In this document: in pieces, positions 25,038 to 32,831 of the stretch
Position numbering within the stretch: the first letter of the stretch is position 1
How the letters are laid out: each line of letters opens with the position of its first letter
NCBI RefSeq assembly: GCF_009495745.1
Contig: NZ_WIDQ01000003.1
Location: forward strand, 310,001-374,000
From: Niveispirillum sp. SYP-B3756
GTDB taxonomy: Bacteria; Pseudomonadota; Alphaproteobacteria; Azospirillales; Azospirillaceae
Reading direction: 5' to 3'
Length of the DNA: 64,000 bases
Made by a program: the position numbers and the translations under genes
The notes under the pieces: generated by a model
Seen by the model: the letters and a program-made list of their open reading frames with translations, nothing else
The model's database searches: none
Told to the model about the DNA's origin: nothing

Positions 25038-25472
25038 ATGCTGAACAGCGCGGAAATGACCCGGTCCACCCCCCAGACGGAACGGACCTATTCCATCGGC
25101 CAGTTGGCGGAGGAGTTCGGGCTCACGCTGCGCTCCTTGCGTTTCTATGAGGATGAGGGGCTGATCTCCCCTGCCCGTGTCGGGCAGACGCGGGTGTATA
25201 CTCATCGTGACCGGGCGCGGCTGAAACTGATCTGCCGCGGCAAGCGGCTGGGCTTCTCCATCGGGGAGATCAAGGATTTCCTGGATCTTTACGATACGGA
25301 CGAAGCACAGGTGGAGCAGATGACCTTTCTATTGAAAGGGGCCCGCAACCGCATCGTCCATCTGGAACAGCAACTGCGCGATGTGCAGCAGACGCTGAAG
25401 GAATTGCGGGAGATTGATGATCTCATCGTCTCCCATCTGCTGGCCAAGGGGGTTCCGGTCCAATCGGACTGA
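25038..25472 (+). CDS. MerR-family transcriptional regulator of acyl-CoA catabolism (LiuR-like)
   Basis: About 144 residues from the ATG at 25038 (AGGA eight bases upstream). The MerR winged helix is clear (TYSIGQLAEEFGLTLRSLRFY, EDEGLISPARVGQTRVY), followed by a long dimerisation helix (about 85-130). No metal-binding cysteine cluster is seen, as in catabolic MerR regulators such as LiuR. A LiuR-like palindrome lies upstream and beta-oxidation genes follow on the same strand 102 bases later. It probably controls itself and those genes. Confidence 0.82.
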   Translation: MLNSAEMTRSTPQTERTYSIGQLAEEFGLTLRSLRFYEDEGLISPARVGQTRVYTHRDRARLKLICRGKRLGFSIGEIKDFLDLYDTDEAQVEQMTFLLKGARNRIVHLEQQLRDVQQTLKELREIDDLIVSHLLAKGVPVQSD

Positions 25473-25574
25473 ACCCCCTTGGCCCATTGGTGCCATTACC
25501 CCAATCAAACCCACCATCGGCACACCGGGCTTAACCGGGGCCGAAGCCACACCAGGCGAGGAGCGCGGAAGATT

Positions 25575-26714
25575 ATGAAGAATGTCGTGATTGCCGGTTA
25601 TGCAAGGTCGCCTTTCCATCTGGCCAACAAGGGCGAGTTGACGAAGGTGCGCCCGGATGATCTGGCCGCGACCGTCGTCAAGGCCCTGCTGGAACGCACG
25701 GGTGTTGACGGCGCCGCCGTGGAAGATTTGATCGTCGGCTGTGCCTTCCCGGAGGGGGAGCAGGGCTTCAACGTCGCCAAGCTGATCGCCATGATCGCGG
25801 GCCTGCCGGCGTCGGTCGCCGGTGCCACGGTCAACCGTTTCTGCGGCTCCTCCATGCAGGCCATCCATCAAGCCGCTGGTGCCATCGCACTGGGTGCCGG
25901 TGACTGCTTCATCGCCGCCGGCGTGGAAAGCATGACCCGCGTGCCGATGATGGGCTTCAACCCGATGCCCAACCCGGCGCTGCACGCCGCCAACCCCGGT
26001 GCCTATATGTCCATGGGCATCACGGCGGAAAATCTGGCCAAGAAGTTCGGCTTCACCCGCGCCCAGCAGGAAGCCTTCGCCGTGGAAAGCCATCGCAAGG
26101 CCGCCAAGGCCCAGGATGAAGGCCGGTTGGAGGCGGAAATCGTTCCCATCACCACCCCGTCCGGCAAGGTGATCAGCCAGGATGGCTGTATCCGTGGTGA
26201 CAGCTCGGTGGAATCGCTCTCCACCCTGAAGCCCGCCTTTGATGCCGCCGGCACGGTGACCGCCGGCACCTCCTCGCCGCTCACCGATGGTGCCTCGGCC
26301 ACGCTGATCTGCTCGGAAGATTTCGCCAAGGCCCATGGGCTGAAGGTGCTGGCCAAGATCCGCTCCATCGCCGTTGCTGGCTGTGACCCGACCATCATGG
26401 GCTATGGCCCGGTGCCGGCCACCACCAAGGCGCTGGCCCGCGCCGGCCTGAAAGTGTCCGATCTGGACATCATCGAAAGCAACGAGGCTTTTGCCGTGCA
26501 GGCCATGACCGTTTGCCAGGAACTGGGCTTCGACCCGGCCAAGGTGAATATCGACGGCGGCGGCATCGCCTTGGGCCATCCGCTGGGGGCCACCGGTGCC
26601 CGCATCACCGGCAAGGCCGCCAGCCTGCTGGTGCGCGAAGGCAAGTCGCTGGCGCTGTCTACCCAGTGTATCGGCGGCGGCCAGGGCATCGCCACCGTTC
26701 TGGAAGCGGTCTGA
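25575..26714 (+). CDS. fadA: Acetyl-CoA C-acyltransferase (thiolase)
   Basis: A 379-residue thiolase. The nucleophile is Cys90 (NRFCGSSMQAIHQA), the second signature is GGGIALGHPLGATGAR, and the acid/base cysteine is in STQCIGGGQG. It performs the last step of beta-oxidation. The start at 25575 is the first Met of the thiolase fold. It is followed after 25 bases by the FadN-type multifunctional gene; together they form a FadA/FadB-type pair. Confidence 0.92.
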   Translation: MKNVVIAGYARSPFHLANKGELTKVRPDDLAATVVKALLERTGVDGAAVEDLIVGCAFPEGEQGFNVAKLIAMIAGLPASVAGATVNRFCGSSMQAIHQAAGAIALGAGDCFIAAGVESMTRVPMMGFNPMPNPALHAANPGAYMSMGITAENLAKKFGFTRAQQEAFAVESHRKAAKAQDEGRLEAEIVPITTPSGKVISQDGCIRGDSSVESLSTLKPAFDAAGTVTAGTSSPLTDGASATLICSEDFAKAHGLKVLAKIRSIAVAGCDPTIMGYGPVPATTKALARAGLKVSDLDIIESNEAFAVQAMTVCQELGFDPAKVNIDGGGIALGHPLGATGARITGKAASLLVREGKSLALSTQCIGGGQGIATVLEAV

Positions 26715-26739
26715 TCCGGGCCGGACGGGAGGAGCAACC

Positions 26740-29082
26740 ATGACAATCAAGAAAGCCGCCGTCATCGGCGCCGGCGTGATGGGCAGCGGTATCGCCGCCC
26801 ATATCGCCAATGCCGGCATCCCGGTCTATCTGCTGGATATCGTACCGCAATCCGTCAAGGATAGCGGCGGCGACCGCTCGGTGATCGCCAAGGGCGCCAT
26901 CGAGAAGATGCAGAAGACCGACCCCGCCCCCTTCATGCACAGGAAGGCGGCCAGCCTCGTCACCCCCGGCAATATCGAGGATGACCTGGAAAAGCTGGCC
27001 GATGTCGATTGGATCGTCGAGGCCGTGCTGGAAAACCCGGCCATCAAGCATGATCTCTATGCCAAGCTGGAAAAGGTGCGTAAGGACGGGTCCATCATCT
27101 CGTCCAACACCTCCACCATTCCGCTGAACATTCTGTTGCAGGGCCAGACGGAACGGTTTGCCGCTGATTTCTGCATCACCCACTTCTTCAACCCGCCGCG
27201 TTACATGCGCTTGCTGGAAGTGGTGAAGGGTCCGAAGACCCGTCAGGATGCCTTTGATACGGTCAGCGCCTTCTGTGACAAGGTGCTGGGCAAGGGCGTG
27301 GTGGAGTGCAAGGACACGCCGGGCTTCATCGCCAACCGCATCGGCACCTATTTCATGGCCGTCGCCGTGAATGAGGCCATCGATGGCGGGCTGACGGTGG
27401 AAGAGGCTGATGCCATCACCAGCCGGCCCATGGGCATTCCCAAGACCGGCACCTTCGGCCTGATCGATCTGGTCGGCCTGGACCTGATGCCGCTGATCTC
27501 CAAGTCGCTGCTGGCCACCCTGCCGGCCGATGATGATTACCGCCGCATCCACCGCGACAGCCCGATGATCACCAAGATGATCAGCGAGGGCTATACCGGT
27601 CGCAAGGGAAAGGGCGGCTTCTACCGTCAGGCCAAGGCCGCCGATGGCCGCCGCGTCAAGGAAGCCATCGACCTGACGACGGGCGTCTACCGCGCCTCGG
27701 AGAAAGCGTCGTTGGTGTCCGCTTCCGCCAAGGGGCTGAAGGCCCTGGTGGAAACGGGCGACAAGGGCGGGGCCTATGCCTGGCGCGTGCTGTCGCAGGC
27801 GCTGTCCTATGCTGCCGATCTGGTGCCGCAGATCGCCGAACAGATCACCGCCGTCGATGAGGCGATGCGGCTTGGCTATAACTGGAAGGCCGGCCCGTTC
27901 GAGATGATCGACCAGTTGGGCACGGGCTGGTTTGCCGAGAAGCTGAAGGCAGAAGGCAAAAAGGTTCCCCACATGGTGGAAGTCGCCGCGGGCCGGCCCT
28001 TCTACAAGGTGGAAGGCGCCAAGCTGCTGTTTCTGACCACCAGTGGCGATTATGCCGAGGTGAAGCGCCCGGACGGCGTGCTGCTGCTGACCGATATCAA
28101 GCGTGGGTCCAAGCCGGTGGCCAAGAATGGTTCCGCCAGCCTGTGGGATATTGGCGACGGCGTGCTGTGCCTGGAATTCACCAGCAAGATGAACGCGCTG
28201 GACGCGGACATCATGGCCCTGATCCGCAAGGCGATGGGCATTATCGGTGACGGCAAGTCCGGGCCCTTCAAGGCGCTGGTGGTGCATAATGAGGCGCCGA
28301 ACTTCTCCGTCGGTGCCAATCTGGGTCTGGCGCTGTTCGCCATCAATATCGGCCTCTATCCCCAGATCGAGGCGATGATTGCGGAAGGTCAGCAGACCTA
28401 TAAGGCGCTGAAATACGCCCCCTTCCCCACCGTCTCGGCCCCGTCGGGCATGGCGCTGGGTGGCGGGTGCGAGATCCTGCTGCACAGCTCCGCCGTGCAG
28501 GCCCATGCCGAAACCTATACCGGTCTGGTGGAAGTGGGTGTCGGTGTTGTCCCCGGCTGGGGCGGCTGCAAGGAAATGGTGGTGCGCCATCTGGCCAACA
28601 AGAAGCGTCCGGGCGGGCCGATGCCGGCCTTGTCCGCCGCGTTTGAGGCGATCAGCACGGCCAAGGTGGCCAAGTCCGCCTTTGAGGCCAAGGACATGCT
28701 GATCCTGAAGCCAACCGACGGCATCACCTTCAACAAGGACCGGCTGCTGGCCGACGCCAAGGCGAAGGCGCTGGAACTGGCGGCCAATTACACGCCCCCG
28801 ACCGCCCCGGAAATCCGCCTGCCCGGCCCCACGGCCAAGGCGGCCTTCGATCTGGCGGTGGATGGCTTCGCCCAGCAAGGCAAGGCCACCGCGTATGACG
28901 TCGTGGTCTCCAAGAAGGTCGGCCATATCCTGTCCGGCGGCAACACGGACATCACGGTTGTGATGAACGAGGATCAGTTGCTGGACATGGAACGCGAAGC
29001 CTTCCTGGAACTGACCAAGACCAACGGCACGATCAACCGCATCGAACATATGCTGGAAACCGGCAAGCCGCTGCGGAACTGA
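26740..29082 (+). CDS. 3-hydroxyacyl-CoA dehydrogenase/enoyl-CoA hydratase, FadN-type domain order
   Basis: A 780-residue multifunctional protein. The 3-hydroxyacyl-CoA dehydrogenase comes first (AAVIGAGVMGSGIAAHIANAG, residues 5-25; GFIANRIGTY near 190), and the crotonase-type hydratase comes last (about 470-700, FSVGANLGL, GMALGGGCEILL). Order and length match Bacillus FadN-type proteins rather than E. coli FadB, which has the hydratase first. The start at 26740 has GGGAGGAG five to six bases upstream. It acts with the thiolase and the downstream acyl-CoA dehydrogenase. Confidence 0.9.
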   Translation: MTIKKAAVIGAGVMGSGIAAHIANAGIPVYLLDIVPQSVKDSGGDRSVIAKGAIEKMQKTDPAPFMHRKAASLVTPGNIEDDLEKLADVDWIVEAVLENPAIKHDLYAKLEKVRKDGSIISSNTSTIPLNILLQGQTERFAADFCITHFFNPPRYMRLLEVVKGPKTRQDAFDTVSAFCDKVLGKGVVECKDTPGFIANRIGTYFMAVAVNEAIDGGLTVEEADAITSRPMGIPKTGTFGLIDLVGLDLMPLISKSLLATLPADDDYRRIHRDSPMITKMISEGYTGRKGKGGFYRQAKAADGRRVKEAIDLTTGVYRASEKASLVSASAKGLKALVETGDKGGAYAWRVLSQALSYAADLVPQIAEQITAVDEAMRLGYNWKAGPFEMIDQLGTGWFAEKLKAEGKKVPHMVEVAAGRPFYKVEGAKLLFLTTSGDYAEVKRPDGVLLLTDIKRGSKPVAKNGSASLWDIGDGVLCLEFTSKMNALDADIMALIRKAMGIIGDGKSGPFKALVVHNEAPNFSVGANLGLALFAINIGLYPQIEAMIAEGQQTYKALKYAPFPTVSAPSGMALGGGCEILLHSSAVQAHAETYTGLVEVGVGVVPGWGGCKEMVVRHLANKKRPGGPMPALSAAFEAISTAKVAKSAFEAKDMLILKPTDGITFNKDRLLADAKAKALELAANYTPPTAPEIRLPGPTAKAAFDLAVDGFAQQGKATAYDVVVSKKVGHILSGGNTDITVVMNEDQLLDMEREAFLELTKTNGTINRIEHMLETGKPLRN

Positions 29083-29083
29083 G

Positions 29084-29124
29084 GTTGAGGGGGAGAGCGC
29101 CACGCTCCGCCCCCTTTCCTCAAC
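29084..29124 (+). terminator. Hairpin terminator after the FadN-type gene
   Basis: GTTGAGG pairs with CCTCAAC, and GAGCG-CCA-CGCTC forms the tip with GGG/CCC runs between. TTT follows the C run within the descending arm. It begins two bases after the stop. Confidence 0.55.
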
Positions 29125-29138
29125 AGTAAGCCTGACCT

Positions 29139-29229
29139 TTTACCGTCACCCCGGCGAAGGCCGGGGTCCAGTTCGTAGAGCAAAGCGCTTGTGACTCTGG
29201 ACCCCGGCCTTCGCCGGGGTGACGGTAAA
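29139..29229. repeat. Long palindromic repeat (GTCACCCCGGCG family), copy 2
   Basis: Perfect 33-base arms (29139-29171 and 29197-29229) enclose a 25-base loop nearly identical to that of copy 1. Relative to copy 1, the stem changes GCAGGC to GAAGGC, with the matching change GCCTGC to GCCTTC on the other arm. Pairing is therefore preserved. Confidence 0.87.
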
Positions 29230-29389
29230 GTATAGCTTCATCCTACCACTCCCCCCTTTCCGTCCACCCTATCGACGCCCCGAGGTGCCCCATCTTCTTT
29301 CCCGTCTGAAACCGATAATCCATCCATCGGTACCGGGCGTGTCAGGGGGTGCGGGTCTGCCGCGGTAGCGGTCCACACGGAGAATTCAG

Positions 29390-31183
29390 ATGCCGATCTA
29401 CAAGGCCCCGCTGGAAGACATCAATTTCGTCCTCAACGACGTGCTGAACGCCGCCCAACTGGCGAACCTGCCGGGCTACGAGGATGCGACCCCCGACCTG
29501 ATCCAGTCGATCGTGGAAGAGGCCGCCAAGCTGTGTGAGAACGAGCTGCAGCCGATCAACCTTTCCGGCCACGAGGAAGGCTGCCATTACGAGAATGGCG
29601 TCGTCCGCACGCCCAAGGGCTTCAAGGAAGCCTATGACAAATATGTCGAAGGTGGCTGGCAGGGCATGGCGTTTGATCCCGATTACGGCGGCCAGGGCCT
29701 GCCCCACACGGTGGGCGTGGTGCTGGAGGAACTGCTCTGCTCCGCCAACATGGCCTTTGCCATGTATCCGGGCCTGACCCAGGGCGCGATGAACGCCATC
29801 CGCGCCCATGCGAATGATGAGTTGAAGCAGCGCTATCTGCCCAAGATGGTCAGCGGCGAATGGTCTGGCACCATGTGCCTGACGGAGCCGCATTGCGGCA
29901 CCGATCTGGGCCTGCTGAAGACCCGCGCCACCCCCAATGAGGATGGCAGCTACAACATCACCGGCACCAAGATTTTCATCTCCGCCGGTGAGCATGACCT
30001 GACCAACAATATCATCCATCTGGTGCTGGCTAAGCTGCCGGACGGCCCGCCGGGCATCAAGGGCATCAGCCTGTTCCTGGTGCCGAAATTCCTGCCGACC
30101 GAGGATAACGAACCCGGCGTGCGCAATGGCGTGATGTGCGGTTCCATCGAGCATAAGATGGGCATCATGGCCAACGCCACCTGCGTGATGAATTTCGACG
30201 ATGCCAAGGGTTGGCTGGTGGGTGAAGCGCACAAGGGAATGCGCGCCATGTTCACCATGATGAACACTGCCCGTCTGGGCGTGGGGATGCAGGGGCTGGG
30301 CATCGGCGCCGTCGCCTATCAGAACGCGGTTGCCTATGCCAAGGACCGTATCCAGGGCCGCTCGCTCTCCGGCACCAAGGCGCCGGAAAAGGCCGCCGAT
30401 CCGATCATTGTGCATCCCGACGTGCGCAAGAACCTGATGCAGGGCAAGGCCTTCTCCGAAGGCGCCCGCGCGCTGGGTTACTGGGTCGGCATGATGATCG
30501 ACATGTATGAGAAGCACCCCGACCCGGCGGTGAAGCAGGAGGCCGAGGATTTCGTCGCCCTGCTGACCCCGGTGGTGAAGGCCTACTTCACCGATATGGG
30601 CTATGAGGTCGCCACCAACAGCCAGCAGATGTATGGCGGTCACGGCTATATCCGTGAATGGGGCATGGAACAGTTCGTGCGCGATGCCCGCATCGCCATG
30701 ATCTATGAAGGCACCAACGGCATCCAGGCCCTGGATCTGGTGGGCCGCAAGATGCCGCAGAATATGGGACGCCTGCTGCGTCGCTTCTTCCACCCGATGC
30801 AGGCCGAACTGGAACAGAGCCAGGAAGACGCCACGCTGCTGGAATTTGTGGTGCCGCTGGCCAAGGCGTTTGGCAAGTTGCAGCAGGCAACCGCCATCAC
30901 CGCCCAGAAGGGCATGGCGCGGCCAGATGAGGCCGGTGCGGCGTCGACCGACTATCTGCGCATTTTCGGCCTGGTGGCGCTCGGCTGGATGTGGCTGAAG
31001 ATGGTGAAGGTGGCGCAAGCGAAGCTGGCCGAGGGCACGGACGGCAAGGAAGCCTTCTACGATGCCAAGATCAAGACCGCCCGCTTCTTCGTGGAAAAAA
31101 TGCTGCCGGAAGTGGATTTCCGCTTCAAGAGCCTGATGGCCGGCGGCAAGAGCATGATGGAAATGCCGGTCGATCAGTTCTGA
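29390..31183 (+). CDS. Acyl-CoA dehydrogenase, C-terminal-extended (DmdC/FadE-like) class
   Basis: A 597-residue flavin dehydrogenase. The start at 29390 is preceded by GGAGA. Signatures include GTMCLTEPHCGTDLGLL, ITGTKIFISAGEHDL, GGHGYIREWGMEQFVRDARI and IYEGTNGIQALDLVGRKM; the Glu of YEGTNG is the usual catalytic base. An extra helical C-terminal domain (about 470-597) marks the long subfamily that includes DmdC and AidB-related enzymes. It oxidises an acyl-CoA to its enoyl-CoA; chain length is not evident. It probably acts with the upstream thiolase and FadN-type proteins. Confidence 0.9.
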   Translation: MPIYKAPLEDINFVLNDVLNAAQLANLPGYEDATPDLIQSIVEEAAKLCENELQPINLSGHEEGCHYENGVVRTPKGFKEAYDKYVEGGWQGMAFDPDYGGQGLPHTVGVVLEELLCSANMAFAMYPGLTQGAMNAIRAHANDELKQRYLPKMVSGEWSGTMCLTEPHCGTDLGLLKTRATPNEDGSYNITGTKIFISAGEHDLTNNIIHLVLAKLPDGPPGIKGISLFLVPKFLPTEDNEPGVRNGVMCGSIEHKMGIMANATCVMNFDDAKGWLVGEAHKGMRAMFTMMNTARLGVGMQGLGIGAVAYQNAVAYAKDRIQGRSLSGTKAPEKAADPIIVHPDVRKNLMQGKAFSEGARALGYWVGMMIDMYEKHPDPAVKQEAEDFVALLTPVVKAYFTDMGYEVATNSQQMYGGHGYIREWGMEQFVRDARIAMIYEGTNGIQALDLVGRKMPQNMGRLLRRFFHPMQAELEQSQEDATLLEFVVPLAKAFGKLQQATAITAQKGMARPDEAGAASTDYLRIFGLVALGWMWLKMVKVAQAKLAEGTDGKEAFYDAKIKTARFFVEKMLPEVDFRFKSLMAGGKSMMEMPVDQF

Positions 31184-31210
31184 TCGGCGGCTTTTCCTGG
31201 AAAGCATAAA

Positions 31211-31250
31211 GGCCGCCGGAGCGATCCGGCGGCCCATTCTTTTTTATTCT
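31211..31250 (+). terminator. Rho-independent terminator after the acyl-CoA dehydrogenase gene
   Basis: GGCCGCCGG-AGCGAT-CCGGCGGCC forms a perfect 9-bp stem, followed by CATTCTTTTTTATT. It is 28 bases after the stop codon. Confidence 0.9.
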
Positions 31251-31251
31251 C

Positions 31252-31412
31252 ATACCAATCTCCCTTGATCGTGACCGATCCAGGGAGATTTTGCGTTCCC
31301 TCATGCGCCGGGCGGGCACTTCCGTGCCCTTGGCTTGGCACCGCACGCGCGGCGGGCCGGCGGTCGCCGGCCTTCAACCCGCCTAAAGGTCAACCTTTAG
31401 GCGGGTTGGTAT
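31252..31412 (-). repeat. Structured interspersed repeat, copy 3 (complete, with terminal inverted repeats)
   Basis: A 161-base element with ends ATACCAA (31252-31258) and TTGGTAT (31406-31412). Read on the minus strand, the hairpins are: (1) AACCCGCCTAAAGG arms at 31376-31389/31394-31407; (2) GGCCGGC-GACC-GCCGGCC, 31355-31372; (3) CCGC-GCGT-GCGG, 31341-31352; the GCCAAG linker; (4) GGGCAC-GGAA-GTGCCC, 31314-31329; the CATGAGGG linker; (5) AATCTCCCT arms with an inner GATCG/CGATC, 31257-31290. The last 55 or so bases are identical to copy 4. Confidence 0.88.
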
Positions 31413-31430
31413 CAGCTTGTCAAAAAAAGA

Positions 31431-31793
31431 TCAGTTATACTCAGCCCAGGTTTGGTCTTTTTTTCGATCATAGAAGATCGAAATAGTCGAAACTTCACAA
31501 AGGTTGAACCCTTCCCATTCTGCAGGGGTTCCATCGTCGTAAACAACCTTCAAGTCCCAGATGCAGCTTTTTTCTTTGCGGCTAAAGGTGATGTCAACCT
31601 TCTCCCCTTCGGACAGTACATCACGGCCCAGAATATCTTCTTCCCAATCATCCGATTTGGCAGGAGAGACATAGACTTCGGAAATGGTGTAGCCGGTACG
31701 GTTCTTTAGCGTGAAGTTCTGCTTTCCTTCAGCCCAAGCGTTGCCGACCAGCGCCGTCAGCACGAAGGCCGACATCATCATACGTTTGAACAA
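31431..31793 (-). CDS. Small secreted protein of unknown function, AT-richer than neighbours
   Basis: About 120 residues. I chose the TTG at 31793: GGGGGA lies five to six bases upstream, and the product then begins MFKRMMMSAFVLTALVGNAWA, a good Sec signal cleaved before EGKQNF. ATGs at 31781-31775 are alternatives. The mature part is acidic to neutral and probably beta-rich, with two cysteines (CIWDLKVVYDD and NLCEVSTIS) that could pair. The gene is visibly less GC-rich than the window average and lies beside a structured repeat, which suggests transfer. I recognise no family. Confidence 0.6.
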   Translation of the reverse strand: MFKRMMMSAFVLTALVGNAWAEGKQNFTLKNRTGYTISEVYVSPAKSDDWEEDILGRDVLSEGEKVDITFSRKEKSCIWDLKVVYDDGTPAEWEGFNLCEVSTISIFYDRKKDQTWAEYN

Positions 31794-31904
31794 AATTTCC
31801 CCCTTCCTTCCATCACTGCTGAGCGCAGCGTCATCAGTCATAGAAGGAAGGGCAGATTATATTCAACAACTAAATTGTGCATCATCATGCCAACTGCGTA
31901 GCAT

Positions 31905-32705
31905 TTAAACCACAATTGCACGGTAAAGATGCCATGTTGCGTGGCCAAGTATCGGCATTACCACCGCCAGACCAACGAAAAGCGGCAAACAACCCAGCAA
32001 AAGCAGGCCGGCAACCATCAAGCCCCAGAGCAGCATCAGCGCGGGATTGCAACGCACCGCAAGCACAGACACCTTAATGGCGCGCCATACCCCGCCATTG
32101 CGATGCAGCAGGAAGGGAAAGGAGACAACCGTAAGGCAGAGCACGGTAAGGGCAAAGACGAACCCTACCGCATTGCCGATGATGATCATGGACCAGCCTT
32201 CCCGTGTGCTGATCAACTGGCGCAGAAATTCCATCGAATCGGCGGAGGCCAATCCCCCCATGGTGGCGCCATAAATTCGTTCCGCCACCGCCAGCCAACC
32301 GACGAACAGCGTCAACAACAGGGCCCCCAGCCAGGCGACAGACCCCAGGGCCGGGGAATGGCGTACATCGAAGGCGTTGCGCCAGGTCACCGGCCGCCCC
32401 ATCTCCCGCTGTCGGCTCACCTCATACAACCCTAGGGCTGCCAATGGCCCCATCAGGGTGATGCCGGCGATCAAGGGATAGAGCATGGGGATCACGTCGG
32501 TCTGGGCGGCTAAGGCAGCGGCCGCCCCACCGACAACCGGATAGATCAGGCCCAGAAACAGAAGTTGAGTCGGGGCCGCCAGAAAATCCCCCACCCCCTT
32601 CCCCAATGCCTGGAAAAGATCAGCCACGGTGATTTGCCGGATCATCGGCATGGATGAATCGCGGTCGGCAATGAAAACCGCACCGCCACTGATACGCTGT
32701 GCCAT
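31905..32705 (-). CDS. DUF2189-type integral membrane protein
   Basis: A 266-residue protein with about six hydrophobic segments, including LLFLGLIYPVVGGAAAALAA, IAGITLMGPLAALGLYEVSR and LMLLWGLMVAGLLLLGCLPL. The GPLAALGLYEVSRQREMGR motif is typical of the DUF2189 family, which is often near respiratory genes and has no firm function. The start at 32705 has GGAGG four bases upstream. It lies 126 bases downstream of uvrB on the same strand. Role unknown. Confidence 0.75.
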   Translation of the reverse strand: MAQRISGGAVFIADRDSSMPMIRQITVADLFQALGKGVGDFLAAPTQLLFLGLIYPVVGGAAAALAAQTDVIPMLYPLIAGITLMGPLAALGLYEVSRQREMGRPVTWRNAFDVRHSPALGSVAWLGALLLTLFVGWLAVAERIYGATMGGLASADSMEFLRQLISTREGWSMIIIGNAVGFVFALTVLCLTVVSFPFLLHRNGGVWRAIKVSVLAVRCNPALMLLWGLMVAGLLLLGCLPLFVGLAVVMPILGHATWHLYRAIVV

Positions 32706-32831
32706 GTCGCCTCCTCCACCGGATAATTGTTCAGGCCGCGACGAATTGTATCAGATTGATATTGGAACCGAACCAAACAAGAACGGGAGGCTGAGGCAGT
32801 CGGCCCATACGGAATCACATAGGACGGAGGA

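Larger units (their letters stand above)
29083..29389. other. 307-base gene-free stretch between fad genes
   Basis: It contains the hairpin terminator at 29084-29124, the long palindrome at 29139-29229, and about 160 bases with no coding signal before the acyl-CoA dehydrogenase gene. That last part must hold the dehydrogenase promoter if it is separately transcribed; I see no convincing -35/-10 pair and no clear LiuR-type palindrome in it. Confidence 0.6.

Noticed and set aside
26659-29103. 814-residue open frame on the minus strand opposite the FadN-type gene
   Set aside because: Low-complexity His/Gly/Arg composition typical of antisense to GC-rich genes; the plus strand has clear catalytic motifs and a Shine-Dalgarno.
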